Origin: Archangiaceae bacterium
Lineage (GTDB): Bacteria; Myxococcota; Myxococcia; Myxococcales; Myxococcaceae
Length of the DNA: 64,000 bases
Reading direction: 5' to 3'
Assembly: GCA_016714225.1 (NCBI GenBank)
Contig: JADJNS010000001.1
Location: 620,001 to 684,000, forward strand
Positions 49,378 to 58,892 of this stretch are shown here, piece after piece; the first letter of the stretch is position 1; each line of letters starts with the position of its first letter. The position numbers and the translations under genes were made by a program. The notes under the pieces were generated by a model. It saw nothing but the letters and a program-made list of their open reading frames with translations. It had not been told where the DNA came from and did no database searches.

Positions 49378-50208
49378 ATGTCTTTGCCCATGTCGACTCT
49401 GTTGGAGGGGTACGAGGTCGAGGGGCAGCTCGGTAAGGGGCTGTACCTCGTGCGGAAGGGGCAGCAGCGCTTCACGGTGAAGACCTTCACCGGCGAGCCG
49501 CCGTCGAGCATGACCAAGGCGATGAAGCTCAGCGGGCCGTGGGTGGCCGAGGTGCGCGACGTCGGCATGCTCGACACCCGCCACGCGCTGGTGAGCGAGT
49601 TCGTCGACGGCATGCCGCTGGGCCGGCTCATCAGCCAGAGCGAGGGCGGCCGGGTGTCGCAGTCGCTCGCGCTGTACATCTCGTTTCAGGTGGCGCGCGC
49701 GCTGACCGCGGCCCACGAGCTGGAAGAGGGCGCGGTGCTGCACGGCGCCATCGACCTTACCCACGTGCTGCTCGGCCGCGACGGCTCGGTCAAGGTGTGC
49801 AACTTCGGCGGCGGCGCGGTGCGCGAGCAGCGCCTTCGCGCCCAGGCCGGCTTCGTCGCGCCCGAGGTGCTGGGCGGCAACGCCTTCGACGTGCTGGGCG
49901 ACGTCTACGCCTGCGGCGCGCTCGCCTACTTCCTGCTCACCGGCAAGACGCCGGGCGAGGCGGCGCTCACCCGCGGCGGCGGCAGCGTGCCGGCGCCCAG
50001 CGTGCTGAACCCCGGGCTCTCTGACGCGCTCGACGAGGCGGTGCTGTCGATGGTGGCGGCCGACCCGGCCGAGCGCGCCTTCTCTGCGCGCGTGCTCACC
50101 GCCGCCATCGACAAGTACGCCGAAGAGCTCGAGCTCGAGCTCGACCCGATGGAGCTCTCGGAGCGCATCGCCGACCTCGTCGGCCCGCGCCTCGCAAAGG
50201 CGGCGTGA
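49378..50208 (+). CDS. Ser/Thr pseudokinase
   Basis: The 276-residue protein kinase-fold protein has lost its catalytic signature. The glycine loop is shortened (EGQLGKGLYLVRKG), a Lys remains in RFTVKTFTG, the HRD motif is replaced by LHGAIDLTHVLL and DFG by NFGGG. An APE-like FVAPEVLGGNAFD and the C-lobe (DVYACGALAYFLLTGKTPGE, LDEAVLSMVAADPAERAF) are conserved. It has no membrane helix. It is probably a scaffold or allosteric partner of active kinases. It starts at ATG 49378; a second in-frame ATG lies at 49390. An inverted repeat GGTCG-tac-CGACC lies upstream at about 49319-49331. Confidence 0.87.
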   Translation: MSLPMSTLLEGYEVEGQLGKGLYLVRKGQQRFTVKTFTGEPPSSMTKAMKLSGPWVAEVRDVGMLDTRHALVSEFVDGMPLGRLISQSEGGRVSQSLALYISFQVARALTAAHELEEGAVLHGAIDLTHVLLGRDGSVKVCNFGGGAVREQRLRAQAGFVAPEVLGGNAFDVLGDVYACGALAYFLLTGKTPGEAALTRGGGSVPAPSVLNPGLSDALDEAVLSMVAADPAERAFSARVLTAAIDKYAEELELELDPMELSERIADLVGPRLAKAA

Positions 50209-50319
50209 GGAGCAGCAACACCGGGCACGGGCACCGGCACGCCTCACCTTGGCGCTCACGTCGCTCGTCAGACGTCCACGAGCTCGAGTACCTGTGCCCG
50301 CGTTCGGCTGTCGACGCTT

Positions 50320-52877
50320 TCAGGGCGAGCTCGGCTGCAGCCCGCGCGGCATCACCAGCCGCAGCGGCGAGGCCATGCCCGGGTGCACCTCGAACGACTC
50401 GGCCCACATCATCGGCAGGTCGCGCAGCCGAATCACCGCGGTGTACACGCCCGGGCTCACCGAGCTGAAGCCGTGCGTGCCGTCGGGCCCCTCTTCCGAC
50501 TCCAGCGCACCCGAGAGCTGCGCATCGGCTCCCTTCACCGTCGACGGCACGGCCACTCGCCCGGGTACGAGCCAGCCGGTGGCGTTCACCGGGTGACCTT
50601 CGTCGTCGAGGGGCAGCAGCGTCACCGCCACTCCGCCCGCGCGCTCGATGAAGTCGGCGTTCACCGCGCCCTCGCCGGTGAGCGTCAGCTCGAGCACGTC
50701 GAACCCCGAGACCATCGGCCCGCTCAGCCGCAGCTTCCAGCTGCCGGGCTCCAGCGAGCCCAGCGCGTACCGGCCCTCGGAGACGGCAGCCTCTCGGCGC
50801 AGCCCTTCGGGGCCTTCGGCACTCACCCCATCGGCGCGCGCCTCGCGGCCGTCGCGGGTGATGATGGCGCCGCTCACCTCGAGCCCCGCCGAGAGCTTCA
50901 CCTGCACCGCGTCTTGCGTCGCTCCGAGCGGCACCGTGGTGAGGCGGTAGCGCGGGTGACTGACGAACAGGGTGCCGGCTTCTCGGGGCACGTCGACCAG
51001 CTCGAAGCGGCCATCGGTGCCGCTGCGCGCGCGCTGCAGCGCTTCATCGGTCTCGAACCCGAACCGCACCTCGACCTGCGCGAGGGGCTGCCCGCTCTTC
51101 TGGTCCCGCACCTGGCCGGTCACGGTGCGGGCCGGCGTCAGCTGCAGCTCGCCCAGGTCGACGCGCTCGCCTCGCTTCGCCGCGTACTTGCGCTGCAGCG
51201 GAGCGAAGCCGGCAGCGCGAACCGTCAGCACCTCTTCGAGCTCTCGGGGCAGGGGTCGCGCGAAGCGCCCGTCGGGAAAGGGCTCGGCCTCGGCGTAGCC
51301 GACCGCGTAGCGCTCGACCGGGCGGCCGGCCGGGTCGACCACCCGAACCTCAGCTCGCCCACCTGGCAGGTCAGGGTGAGGTCAACGTCACCGGCGTTCG
51401 CCAACAGCGGGTCGTCGTCATTGCCGCAGGCGAGCAGCGCGTAGCGGCCGGGCTTGAGACCGGTGAGCTCGAAGCGGCCGGTGCACGCCGAGATGGCCAC
51501 TGCGCCTGGCGGCAGCTGCGCGGCCGAGCCAAGACCGCCGATGCGCAGGCGCCGGTAGAGCGCCTGCTCGATGGCGATGACGTCGGTGTCCGCAGGGGCT
51601 CCCTTGCTGTCGACGCAGCGGCCCGAGATGGGCACCCCTTCGAGCAGCTGAAGGGTGAGCGTCTGTGGCTGCTCGTTCTTCACCGTGAGCTGAGCGACTG
51701 CGACGCCCTGCGGGCCGCCGTCTTGCGACTTGGCCACGCCGATGACCGTCCACTCGCCGCGGGCCAGCCCCTCGAGCTTGAACCGCCCCCACCCATCGAG
51801 GTGGGGGTTGCGCGACGCTCCCTGCGGCAGCTGCGTGGCGTTGATGTCTCCCTCGGCCATCGGTACGCCGTGAGCGTCGAGGAACAGCCCGTCTACCGAG
51901 GCGCCGCGGCTGAGCTTGAGGGTGACGCGCGGCCCTGGCACGCGCACCGCCTGCTCCGAGCCGACCCAGTCGTCGTGGGTGGTGACCGCGGTGTAGCTGC
52001 CGGGCCGAACCGGCGGCACCGAGAAGGCGCCCCCGTCTCGGCTGAGGCCCGAGCCCACGGTGTCCCAGCTGCGCGCCGAGAGGCGCCGCGTGCCGAGCTG
52101 CACCATCGCGCCTTCGATGGCCTCTCCGTCGGGGCCGACCACCCGGCCCTCGAAGTGAGCGCCGGTCTGCAGGGTGAGCTGCACCTCGTCTTCGCCCGCC
52201 GCCAGCGTGCGGCCGTAGAGCGAGGCGTCGAGGTGGTCGGGCGCGCTGGCCCACACGCTGTGCTTGCGCGGCGTGAGCCCCTCGAAGGTGGCCACTCCCT
52301 TCGCGTCGGTCACGCCGTCGGCCTGGTAGCCGCTCTGCGCGTCTTGCGCGTGCACCTCGGCGCCGGCGATGGGCGCCTTCTTCTCGTCGCGCACGCGCAC
52401 GGTGAGGCGCGTGCCGTCGCGCAAGGTGAGCACCAGCGGCTCGGCCGGCGCTCCCCGGGCGAGGCGCACCACCGCGGTGGCGACCCGCGCGTTGCGGCTC
52501 GCGCGCACGTCGTACTGGCCGGGGCAGAGCGGGCCGGCCTCGAAGCTGCCGCCGGCCACCGAGGTGGTGCGCGCCGCGCTCTCGCAGTCGGAGTCGCCGG
52601 GCGGGCCGCGGCGGTTGAGCTCGACCGCTGCCTGCGCCACGCCGCCGGTGTCGTCGCGAACTTCTCCGCGCAGCGCGGGCAGGGGCGCGAGCGGGGCGCC
52701 CGCGTCGCCGGTGGCGAGAGTCGAGGGAGCGTCGACGCTCGCGGTGCCGGCGGGCTCATGGGCCGCACCGCCCAACTCCACCGGGCCCAGGCCGGGAGTG
52801 ACGGCCCGGCTGTGCAGCGCCCACCACAGCACCGCACCGAGCAGCAGCAGCGAGAGGGTGACCAGCGCACGCTTCAA
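50320..52877 (-). pseudogene. Carboxypeptidase-regulatory-like repeat protein, one frameshift
   Basis: It begins with a membrane anchor (TTG 52877: KRALVTLSLLLLGAVLWWAL), then about seven to eight CarboxypepD_reg-like beta-sandwich domains (LRGEVRDDTGGVAQAAVELN, FEGRVVGPDGEAIEGAMVQL, ISGRCVDSKGAPADTDVIAI, VTGQVRDQKSGQPLAQVEVR and others). The frame changes near 51350-51356: one G seems lost, and restoring it gives CQVGEAEVRVVDPAGRPVER without a break. The total is about 850 residues. ATG 52937 is an alternative start. Both parts keep normal codon usage, so assembly error is likely. Periplasmic or surface stalk; no peptidase domain is present. Confidence 0.8.
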
Positions 52878-52964
52878 GGTGGGGGACCTTAGCCGCGGGC
52901 GTGCACCCCGGTGCACCTGGTGGCGCAGCGGCTCCACCGACCCCGCGGTCTCGCTGCACCGCGC

Positions 52965-53042
52965 GCTCTTCTACGATGGAGTCTCTGCGCCTCAGCCTTC
53001 GGCGGGCGGCGTCAGGGTTCGACAGGCTCACCCTGACCGGTC
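52965..53042 (+). repeat. Dispersed intergenic repeat, copy 3 (partial)
   Basis: It carries only the right half of the element: CTACGATGGAGT, CTCAGCCTTCGGCGGGCGGC, GTCAGGGTTCGACAGGCTCA and CCCTGACCGG. It ends just before the stop of the gene at 53050. The sequence to its left (52878-52964) does not match the other copies well. Confidence 0.65.
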
Positions 53043-53049
53043 TCGTCTC

Positions 53050-55008
53050 TTACGGCGCCTTGCTGCCCTCGACCTTGAACGTCGAGCTCGCCGCGTAGCC
53101 GCGCACCATCACGTGCACCGGCGCCGCGACGGTGAGGTTCAGCGTGCACTGCTCGGCGCTGCCGCTCTGGTACGGGCGGCAGTCGTACTCGGCGGTGGTC
53201 GGCGCCACGCCGGCGCGCACGTAGAGGTCGGCGTCGCCGGTGCCGCTCAAGGTGAACACGTACTTCCCGGCCGGCAGCGTGGGGGTCGAGAAGCGCGCCT
53301 CTTGCGACTTCGAGACGGTGCCGGTCTCGCTCATGCCGCTCCACGTGGCGGGCGGAGGCGGCGGGGTGCTGCCCTCGGTCTTGCCCGAGATGGCCAGCTG
53401 GAAGGGGCTCGAGCCCGCCGCGAAGCCGAGCACCGAGACGTAGACCACCGCGGCCGACGTCAGCGTCACCGTGCAGCTCTCGTTCGAGCCGCCCTGGTAC
53501 GGCCGGCAGTCGTACGCCGCGGGGGTGGGTTGCGAGCCGACGCGCACGTAGAGGTCGGCGTCTCCGCTCGCGCCGGTCAGGTTCACCGTCACCGTGCCGG
53601 CCGCCAGCTTCGCGGTCTGGTAGCGGAGCTCCTGGCCCTTGTCGACCGCGCCGCTCTCGCTCTGGGTGTACGCGCCGCCGGTCATGCCGCCGCCGTTCAT
53701 GCCGCCGGGCACGAACACGTTGTCTTCTTCGCCGGTGACCATCACCACCTGCGCCCGGTCGATGCCCTTGAACGCCTGCTCGTAGGTGAGCGGCGCGTCG
53801 GGCTTCATCAGCGCGCGGGTCATCGCCAGCGACGCGGTGGGCATCGACGAGAAGAACGCCGGCATGCCGTTGGTGACGATTTCCATGTACTTCGTGCCGG
53901 TCGGGTCGTCGGGGTTCAGCCGCGCGCGCGACTGCGCCAGCGTGCCGTCGACGTACGCAAAGGTGTCGCAGCCGTTCATGAAGAAGATGGCGTACTGGCC
54001 CGAGACGAAGCGGCCCTTCTGCGAGAGCGCGCGCACGTTCGCGCCCAGGCCGGCGTGGCCGTTGTACGCGATGAGGTCGGCGCGGGTCGACAGCCCGGCA
54101 TAGCGCGCGTCGAACGCCGCGCCCGCGGTGCGCACGTTGTCGACCAGCAGCGCGGTCACCTTCACCTTGCGCCCGCCCGGCAGCGTGGCCTCGAAGGTGA
54201 TGTCGGGCGTCGACACGCCGACGCTGGGGGGCAGCATCGCCGGAGTCGTCACCAGCGAGAACGCCGCCAACTCGGTGCGCATCGCCTTCGCGAACGCAGC
54301 GAACGCCGCGATGCCCGCGTCGCTCGAGGTGGTCGCCCCGTCTTCGAACTTGCCGAAGATGGCCACCACGTTGAGCGCGTTGTCTTCCCAGACCTTGTGG
54401 TACTCGGGGTAGCGGCCGGTGGTGTTCTCGGGGCTCACCTGAGCGGTCGCCTCGAGCTTCACCACATCGGCGTCGGCGAGCACGCAGCCCAGGGCGCGCG
54501 GCCGGTAGTAGTACCAGATGCTGCCCGAGTCGACGTCGTGCGCGCCCGCGTCGATGCACTTCGCTTCGTAGCTCTTGGTGAACGACTCGACGCCCTCGTA
54601 CGAGACGTTCTTCGGCAGCACGAAGCTGTACTTGCTCGGCAAAGAGGTCTTGCTGCCCCACGAGACCGGCATCGCCACGGTGAACGTCACCAGCGTGCCG
54701 CCCGAGTCGGCCTGGGTCTTCACGTTGCTCAGCACCGTCTTGTCGAGCCGGCCCACCGCGCGGTCGCCGTTGAGGTGACCGATGGTGAACAACAGCTGCT
54801 CGTCGATGGCGCTCTTCGCCCCGGCGCTGCTCACCGTGCCCGAGACCCACAGCTGCGACGTGAACGTGAACGTCATCAGCGTCGACTGCGCCGAAGAGAA
54901 CCGCGACGCGTCGTCGCCCACCGTGGGGTCGGCAGGGCCGCCGACGTGCGCCTCGTCGAGGCCGCAGGCAGTCAGGGTGAGCACGGTCGCGAACAAGATT
55001 TGGCGCAT
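53050..55008 (-). CDS. Lipoprotein with clan CD-like region and two PPC domains
   Basis: The 652-residue lipoprotein (MRQILFATVLTLTAC) has an N-terminal beta-rich region of about 200 residues. Around residues 300-350 come YNGHAGLG and, about 30 residues later, FFMNGCDTFAYVDG; this His then Cys pair after hydrophobic strands resembles the dyad of caspase/gingipain-type (clan CD) peptidases. Two C-terminal pre-peptidase (PPC-like) domains carry the hallmark GDADLYVR and YDCRPYQ.GS.E.C (about 440-530 and 555-648). It is probably anchored and exposed at the surface. Proteolysis is inference only. The upstream gap 55009-55149 contains no gene. Confidence 0.85.
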   Translation of the reverse strand: MRQILFATVLTLTACGLDEAHVGGPADPTVGDDASRFSSAQSTLMTFTFTSQLWVSGTVSSAGAKSAIDEQLLFTIGHLNGDRAVGRLDKTVLSNVKTQADSGGTLVTFTVAMPVSWGSKTSLPSKYSFVLPKNVSYEGVESFTKSYEAKCIDAGAHDVDSGSIWYYYRPRALGCVLADADVVKLEATAQVSPENTTGRYPEYHKVWEDNALNVVAIFGKFEDGATTSSDAGIAAFAAFAKAMRTELAAFSLVTTPAMLPPSVGVSTPDITFEATLPGGRKVKVTALLVDNVRTAGAAFDARYAGLSTRADLIAYNGHAGLGANVRALSQKGRFVSGQYAIFFMNGCDTFAYVDGTLAQSRARLNPDDPTGTKYMEIVTNGMPAFFSSMPTASLAMTRALMKPDAPLTYEQAFKGIDRAQVVMVTGEEDNVFVPGGMNGGGMTGGAYTQSESGAVDKGQELRYQTAKLAAGTVTVNLTGASGDADLYVRVGSQPTPAAYDCRPYQGGSNESCTVTLTSAAVVYVSVLGFAAGSSPFQLAISGKTEGSTPPPPPATWSGMSETGTVSKSQEARFSTPTLPAGKYVFTLSGTGDADLYVRAGVAPTTAEYDCRPYQSGSAEQCTLNLTVAAPVHVMVRGYAASSTFKVEGSKAP

Positions 55009-55149
55009 AAAGGGCTGGAATCTTTTGGAAACGAGGAGTGGTACGGCAAGGTCCTACATCGGCGCTGTCGCACCTACCGGACTCCCAGCCGGAAGGGAAG
55101 GGCCCCTGCTCAGATTCTGAGAAAGCGGCTCTGAGGTCTGCAGCCGCCT

Positions 55150-56664
55150 TCAGCCGCGCGCGAGCTGCAGCCGGGTCAGCGTGACGCTGGTGGTCATCAC
55201 CGAAATCTGCGGGTTCACCCCGAGCGAGGTGGGGAACACCGACGCGTCGGCGATGACCAGGTTCTTCACCTGGTGGGTCTCGCCGTCGGGCTTCACCACG
55301 CCCAGCTTGGGGTCGGCGTGCATGCGCGCGGTGCCCATCGGGTGCGAGGCGTACTGCGGCAGCTCGTCGACCGGTATGTCGGTGCGGCGGGTGATTTTCT
55401 CCACCTCGCTCATCTTCGAGAGCGGCCCCACTCCCGGCATGCCGAAGTGCACCTCGATGGCGCCGGCGGCGAAGTAGATGCGGCTGAGCGCCTCGAAGCC
55501 CTTGAGCAGCACCAGGTGGTCGGCGCGGTCGACGTCGTAGCTCAGCTTGCTGCGCGCCTCGTGGTCGGCGAGGCGCACCCGACCCTTCGAGACGTCGCCA
55601 ATCATCACCCCGCAGCCGGCCAGGTCGCGCAGGCGCTTCACCGGCTTGCTGTACTCGCTGTACTGCGTGGCGAAGACCTCGGGCGTGGCGCTGAAGGTCT
55701 CCAGCACCGCGTTCTCGCCCGGCAGGTGCGCGTAGTAGCCCTGCTGCGCGCCGTGCCACATGTCGACGATTTGGGGGAAGCGCGCCACCACGCCGCTCGC
55801 GAGGTGCACGCGCAGGTTCTCGCCCACCTGGCCGGTGCCGTTCGCCACCCCGGCGCGCAAGAGAAAGAGCGGAGTGCCGATCGCCCCCGCGCAGAGAAAC
55901 ACCTTCTTGCAGCGGAAGGTGAGCTTGCGCTTGCGCTCTTCGGTGGCCGCGTCGACCCCGTACGCTTCGACGCCCACCGCCGCGCCGTTCTCGATGATGA
56001 GGTTCACCGCGCGCGCGGAAGGGAACAGCGCCGCGCCCCTGCTCAGCGCGTGGGGTATCAGGTTGCGGTCGACGCTGCCCTTGAGGCCCAGCGGGCAACC
56101 CATCTGGCAGATGCCGCAGCCCACGCACGCCGCGGCGTTGCGCGAGATGAAGTCGCCCTCGAGCTTCAGCGCGTCGACGCCCGCCTTGAACAGCAGCGCG
56201 TTGGCCTTACCCTGGTCGGGCCGGGTCTTGGCGACGCCGATGGCGCGCTCGACCTCTTCGAACGTCGGCGCGAGCGCCTGGGGGTCGGCCCAGCCCACGC
56301 CGTAGTCTCTCGCCCAGGTCTGCAGCACCCGATCGGGGGTGCGGAAGCAGATGGCGGCGTTCAAGAACGTCGAGCCGCCCACCACCCGGCCGCGCGCCAT
56401 GGGCAGGTAGATGTTGCCCAGCGCCACGGTGGTGCCGCGCTCGGCGTACAGGTTCTGCAGCGACCAGCTGTACTTCGTCGACACCTGGCTCGGCTCGAAC
56501 TTGCGGCCCTCTTCCAGAATGGCGACCGAGAGGCCGGCCTCGCACAGCTGCCACGCGGCCGCCGCACCGCCCGCGCCGCTGCCGATGACCACCGCGTCGC
56601 AGCTGAAGGTCTCGTCGCGCTCGAGTGAGGCGGCGTCGAGGGTCTCGCCTTGGGGGAAGTCCAT
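55150..56664 (-). CDS. GMC-family FAD oxidoreductase
   Basis: The 504-residue flavoenzyme has the FAD-binding Rossmann start VVIGSGAGGAAAAWQLCEAG, the GMC signature region RGRVVGGSTFLNAAICFRTP and a C-terminal SHPMGTARMHAD with the catalytic His. NLVIADASVFPTSLGVNPQ contains the conserved Asn. A CVGCGICQMGC motif at about 180 has iron-sulfur-like spacing, as in long-chain-alcohol-type GMC enzymes. It oxidises an alcohol of unknown type. Its gene follows, after 9 bases, that of a Tat-exported protein like the small subunit of gluconate/alcohol dehydrogenases, so the two probably form a complex. Confidence 0.9.
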   Translation of the reverse strand: MDFPQGETLDAASLERDETFSCDAVVIGSGAGGAAAAWQLCEAGLSVAILEEGRKFEPSQVSTKYSWSLQNLYAERGTTVALGNIYLPMARGRVVGGSTFLNAAICFRTPDRVLQTWARDYGVGWADPQALAPTFEEVERAIGVAKTRPDQGKANALLFKAGVDALKLEGDFISRNAAACVGCGICQMGCPLGLKGSVDRNLIPHALSRGAALFPSARAVNLIIENGAAVGVEAYGVDAATEERKRKLTFRCKKVFLCAGAIGTPLFLLRAGVANGTGQVGENLRVHLASGVVARFPQIVDMWHGAQQGYYAHLPGENAVLETFSATPEVFATQYSEYSKPVKRLRDLAGCGVMIGDVSKGRVRLADHEARSKLSYDVDRADHLVLLKGFEALSRIYFAAGAIEVHFGMPGVGPLSKMSEVEKITRRTDIPVDELPQYASHPMGTARMHADPKLGVVKPDGETHQVKNLVIADASVFPTSLGVNPQISVMTTSVTLTRLQLARG

Positions 56665-56673
56665 CGGTGGCCT

Positions 56674-57210
56674 TCACACGCCCTGGGGGCGGCCGTCTTG
56701 GGGAACTTCGCAGCCCAGCGTGTAGCCCAGGTGCTCGCGCACCCGGTCGTTCTCGAAGTAGCCCATCTTCACGAACAGGGTGAGCGACGAGTGCCCCGCC
56801 CGGCGCACCCGCAGCGACGAGGCCGCCCAGGTCTCGAGCACGGTGAGGCGCTCGGCGTCGGAGAGGTCGGTGAAGCGGCTGCGGTGGCTCGCCAGCGTCG
56901 AGACGTCGAGCGTGCGCAGCAGCGCGCGGAGCAGAACCCGATTGTCCGGGTAGAGGTGGTGCACGTAGCGGTCGACGAACTCGACGCAGCCCGCCTCGCG
57001 CCCGCTGAGCGCCTGGTCGGGTGGGCCGGGGAAGTACGCGTCGGCCACCGCGCCCAGCACTGCCAGCTCGCGCTCGTCGAAGGTGCGGTAGCCGGGCGCA
57101 GGTGAGCCGAAGGTGCCGAACGTCCGGTACATCAGCACTCCGGCGGGGAACAGCACCGCGCCCGCGATGCCGAGCTTCAAGAAGCGGCGGCGGCTCGGGG
57201 GCGAGGGCAT
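56674..57210 (-). CDS. Tat-exported gluconate 2-dehydrogenase subunit 3-like protein
   Basis: The 178-residue protein has a twin-arginine signal (SRRRFLKLGIAGAVLFPAGV). The mature part (FDERELAVLGAVADAYFPGP, VEFVDRYVHHLYPDNRVLLR, RFTDLSDAERLTVLETW) fits the gluconate 2-dehydrogenase subunit 3 family, the chaperone-like small subunit that carries a GMC flavoprotein through the Tat system. ATG 57210 starts the signal peptide. The GMC gene begins 9 bases after its stop, giving a two-gene operon. A dispersed repeat sits directly upstream at 57229, which may carry or interrupt its promoter. Confidence 0.85.
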   Translation of the reverse strand: MPSPPSRRRFLKLGIAGAVLFPAGVLMYRTFGTFGSPAPGYRTFDERELAVLGAVADAYFPGPPDQALSGREAGCVEFVDRYVHHLYPDNRVLLRALLRTLDVSTLASHRSRFTDLSDAERLTVLETWAASSLRVRRAGHSSLTLFVKMGYFENDRVREHLGYTLGCEVPQDGRPQGV

Positions 57211-57228
57211 CGAGGCGAGCTTAACCGG

Positions 57229-57405
57229 GCACCCTGAGCGAAGCGCGGAGTCGAATGGGTGCTGACTCAGCTGGAACGCGCAGGGCCGCATGCTCCAGGC
57301 ACCAAGCAGCACTGCGCCGCGCAGCAATACGAGGGAGTATGTGCCGCGCAGCCTTCGGCGGGCGACGGCAGGGTTCGATGGTTCGACAGGCTCACCACTA
57401 CCCTG
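57229..57405 (+). repeat. Dispersed intergenic repeat, copy 4
   Basis: It shares the block order of copies 1 and 2: GCACCCTGAGCG, GTCGAATGGGTGCTG, CAGCTGGAACGCGC, CATGCTCCAGGCACC, AAGCAGCACTGCGC, ATACGAGGGAGTAT, GCAGCCTTCGGCGGGCGACG, GCAGGGTTCGA and GGTTCGACAGGCTCACC. An extra GGTTCGA is duplicated near the right end. It fills the gap between two minus-strand genes. Confidence 0.8.
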
Positions 57406-57413
57406 CGCGGTGC

Positions 57414-58892
57414 CTACCGCCCGGTGGCGAGCACGGCCTCGACGTGACCCGCCTCGATGGCCTGGCCCTTCGCCACGTTGGCCAGCGCGTCGATGACCTC
57501 GCGCAGCTCGAACACGTTGCCGGGCCACGGGTACTCTTGCAGCTTGCGCAGCGCGCCGTCGCCCAGGCGCAGGGGCGCCGCAGCTTCGCTCGCGAACTGC
57601 CGCGCCAGCAGCGGAACCTCGCGCGGGCGGTCGCGCAGCGGGGGGAACCACAGCATCGACTCGGCCAGCTTCGCGAACAGGTCGCCGCGAAACCGGCCCG
57701 CCTTCACCTCGGCCTCGAGCTCCCGGTGGGTGCCGGCCACGATGCGCACGTCGATGGGCCGGCGAAACGTATCGCCCACCCGCAGCACCTGGTGCTGCAC
57801 GATGGCCTCGAGCAGCTGGCCCTGCACCTTGGGGGTGAGCGCGTCGACCTGGTCGAGAAACACCGTGCCGCCCGAGGTCGACTCGAGCACGCCCGGCCCT
57901 GACGCCGCCGCGCCGGTGAACGCGCTCTTCTCGTAGCCGAACAGCTCGGCCTCGACCATGTCCTCGGGCAGCGAGTCGCACTTCACCGTCACCAGCCGCT
58001 CGATGCGGCGGGGAGACCAGTTGTGCAGGGTGCTCGCGGCCAGCTCTTTGCCCGTGCCCACCTCGCCGCAGACCAGCACCGGCTTGTCGGTGCCGGCCAG
58101 GCGCTCCATCAGGTCGTACAGCCGCAGCATCGCCGGGTCGGCCACCACCACCGCCTGCTCGCCGACCACCAGCCGCTTCACCGAGACGCGCGCCTCGCCG
58201 ATTTCACGCGGGTCGACGTTGCGCGCGGCGTCGAGCGCGGCCTGCAGCAGGGTCTCGAGGTCGATGCCGTCGCCGGGCGAGAACGCCAGGCCTGCCCGGC
58301 ACGGAATGCCCGGCAGCGCCGACAGCACCCGCCTGGCGTGGTCGCGGCCGCCGGTCTCGTCGGCCTCGGGCAGCGCACACAAGAGCTCGGTGCCCGAGAG
58401 CCACGCCGCGAAGTCGGTGCGGCGAAAGCAGCGGTACAGCGTCGAGTTCAGCAGCGCCCTCTCGGGAGCGGGCTCGATGACCAGCGCGCACACCGAGAGC
58501 GGGCGCCCATAGCGCAGCGCGCGCTCGAGCTCTTCGTCGAGCCGGCGCCGAAACGACGGCGCGTCGTGCATCGGGTCATTGGGAAATTTTCGCGGTGGAG
58601 CGTGCAGCACCAGCGTCGCCGACTGCACGGTGATGACGTCGCCGGTGGCCAGCGGCACCGCCTGGCTGATGCGCTCGGAGTTCACCAGCGTGCCGTTCTG
58701 GCTGCCCAGGTCGACCAGCCGCACCCCGGTGGCGTCGGTCTCGAGCCGCGCGTGGGTGCGCGAGATGGACTGGTCTTTGAGCCGCACCTCGCACGCGTCG
58801 CCGCGGCCGACGATGGCCTGGCCGTGGTCGGGCAGGTCGACCTTGCGAGACGAGTCGCCCTCGAAGACCAGCAGGTAGCGGCGCGCAGACAT
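57414..58892 (-). CDS. FHA-degenerate GGDEF-AAA+ protein, atypical sigma54 activator
   Basis: The 492-residue protein has an FHA domain (about 25-98, SISRTHARLE, SQNGTLVNSER). Residues about 112-228 follow the plan of a diguanylate cyclase (FRRRLDEELERALRYGRPLS, CALPEADETGGRDHARRVLS, AGLAFSPGDGIDLETLLQAA), with the GGDEF loop replaced by LSGTEL. An AAA+ domain follows: Walker A GEVGTGKE 276-283, but SAFTGA instead of GAFTGA (323-328), and the Walker B Glu is Gln348 (FLDQVD). No Fis-type helix-turn-helix follows; it ends 25 residues after NVFELREVIDAL. It therefore probably does not act as a normal ATP-driven activator. A kinase-responsive sensor or inhibitor is inferred. Confidence 0.88.
   Translation of the reverse strand: MSARRYLLVFEGDSSRKVDLPDHGQAIVGRGDACEVRLKDQSISRTHARLETDATGVRLVDLGSQNGTLVNSERISQAVPLATGDVITVQSATLVLHAPPRKFPNDPMHDAPSFRRRLDEELERALRYGRPLSVCALVIEPAPERALLNSTLYRCFRRTDFAAWLSGTELLCALPEADETGGRDHARRVLSALPGIPCRAGLAFSPGDGIDLETLLQAALDAARNVDPREIGEARVSVKRLVVGEQAVVVADPAMLRLYDLMERLAGTDKPVLVCGEVGTGKELAASTLHNWSPRRIERLVTVKCDSLPEDMVEAELFGYEKSAFTGAAASGPGVLESTSGGTVFLDQVDALTPKVQGQLLEAIVQHQVLRVGDTFRRPIDVRIVAGTHRELEAEVKAGRFRGDLFAKLAESMLWFPPLRDRPREVPLLARQFASEAAAPLRLGDGALRKLQEYPWPGNVFELREVIDALANVAKGQAIEAGHVEAVLATGR

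Noticed and set aside
55100..55125. Short palindrome CTCAGATTCTGAG downstream of the PPC lipoprotein promoter region
   Set aside because: A 13-base self-complementary word without flanking structure or a matching second copy; not enough to call a site.
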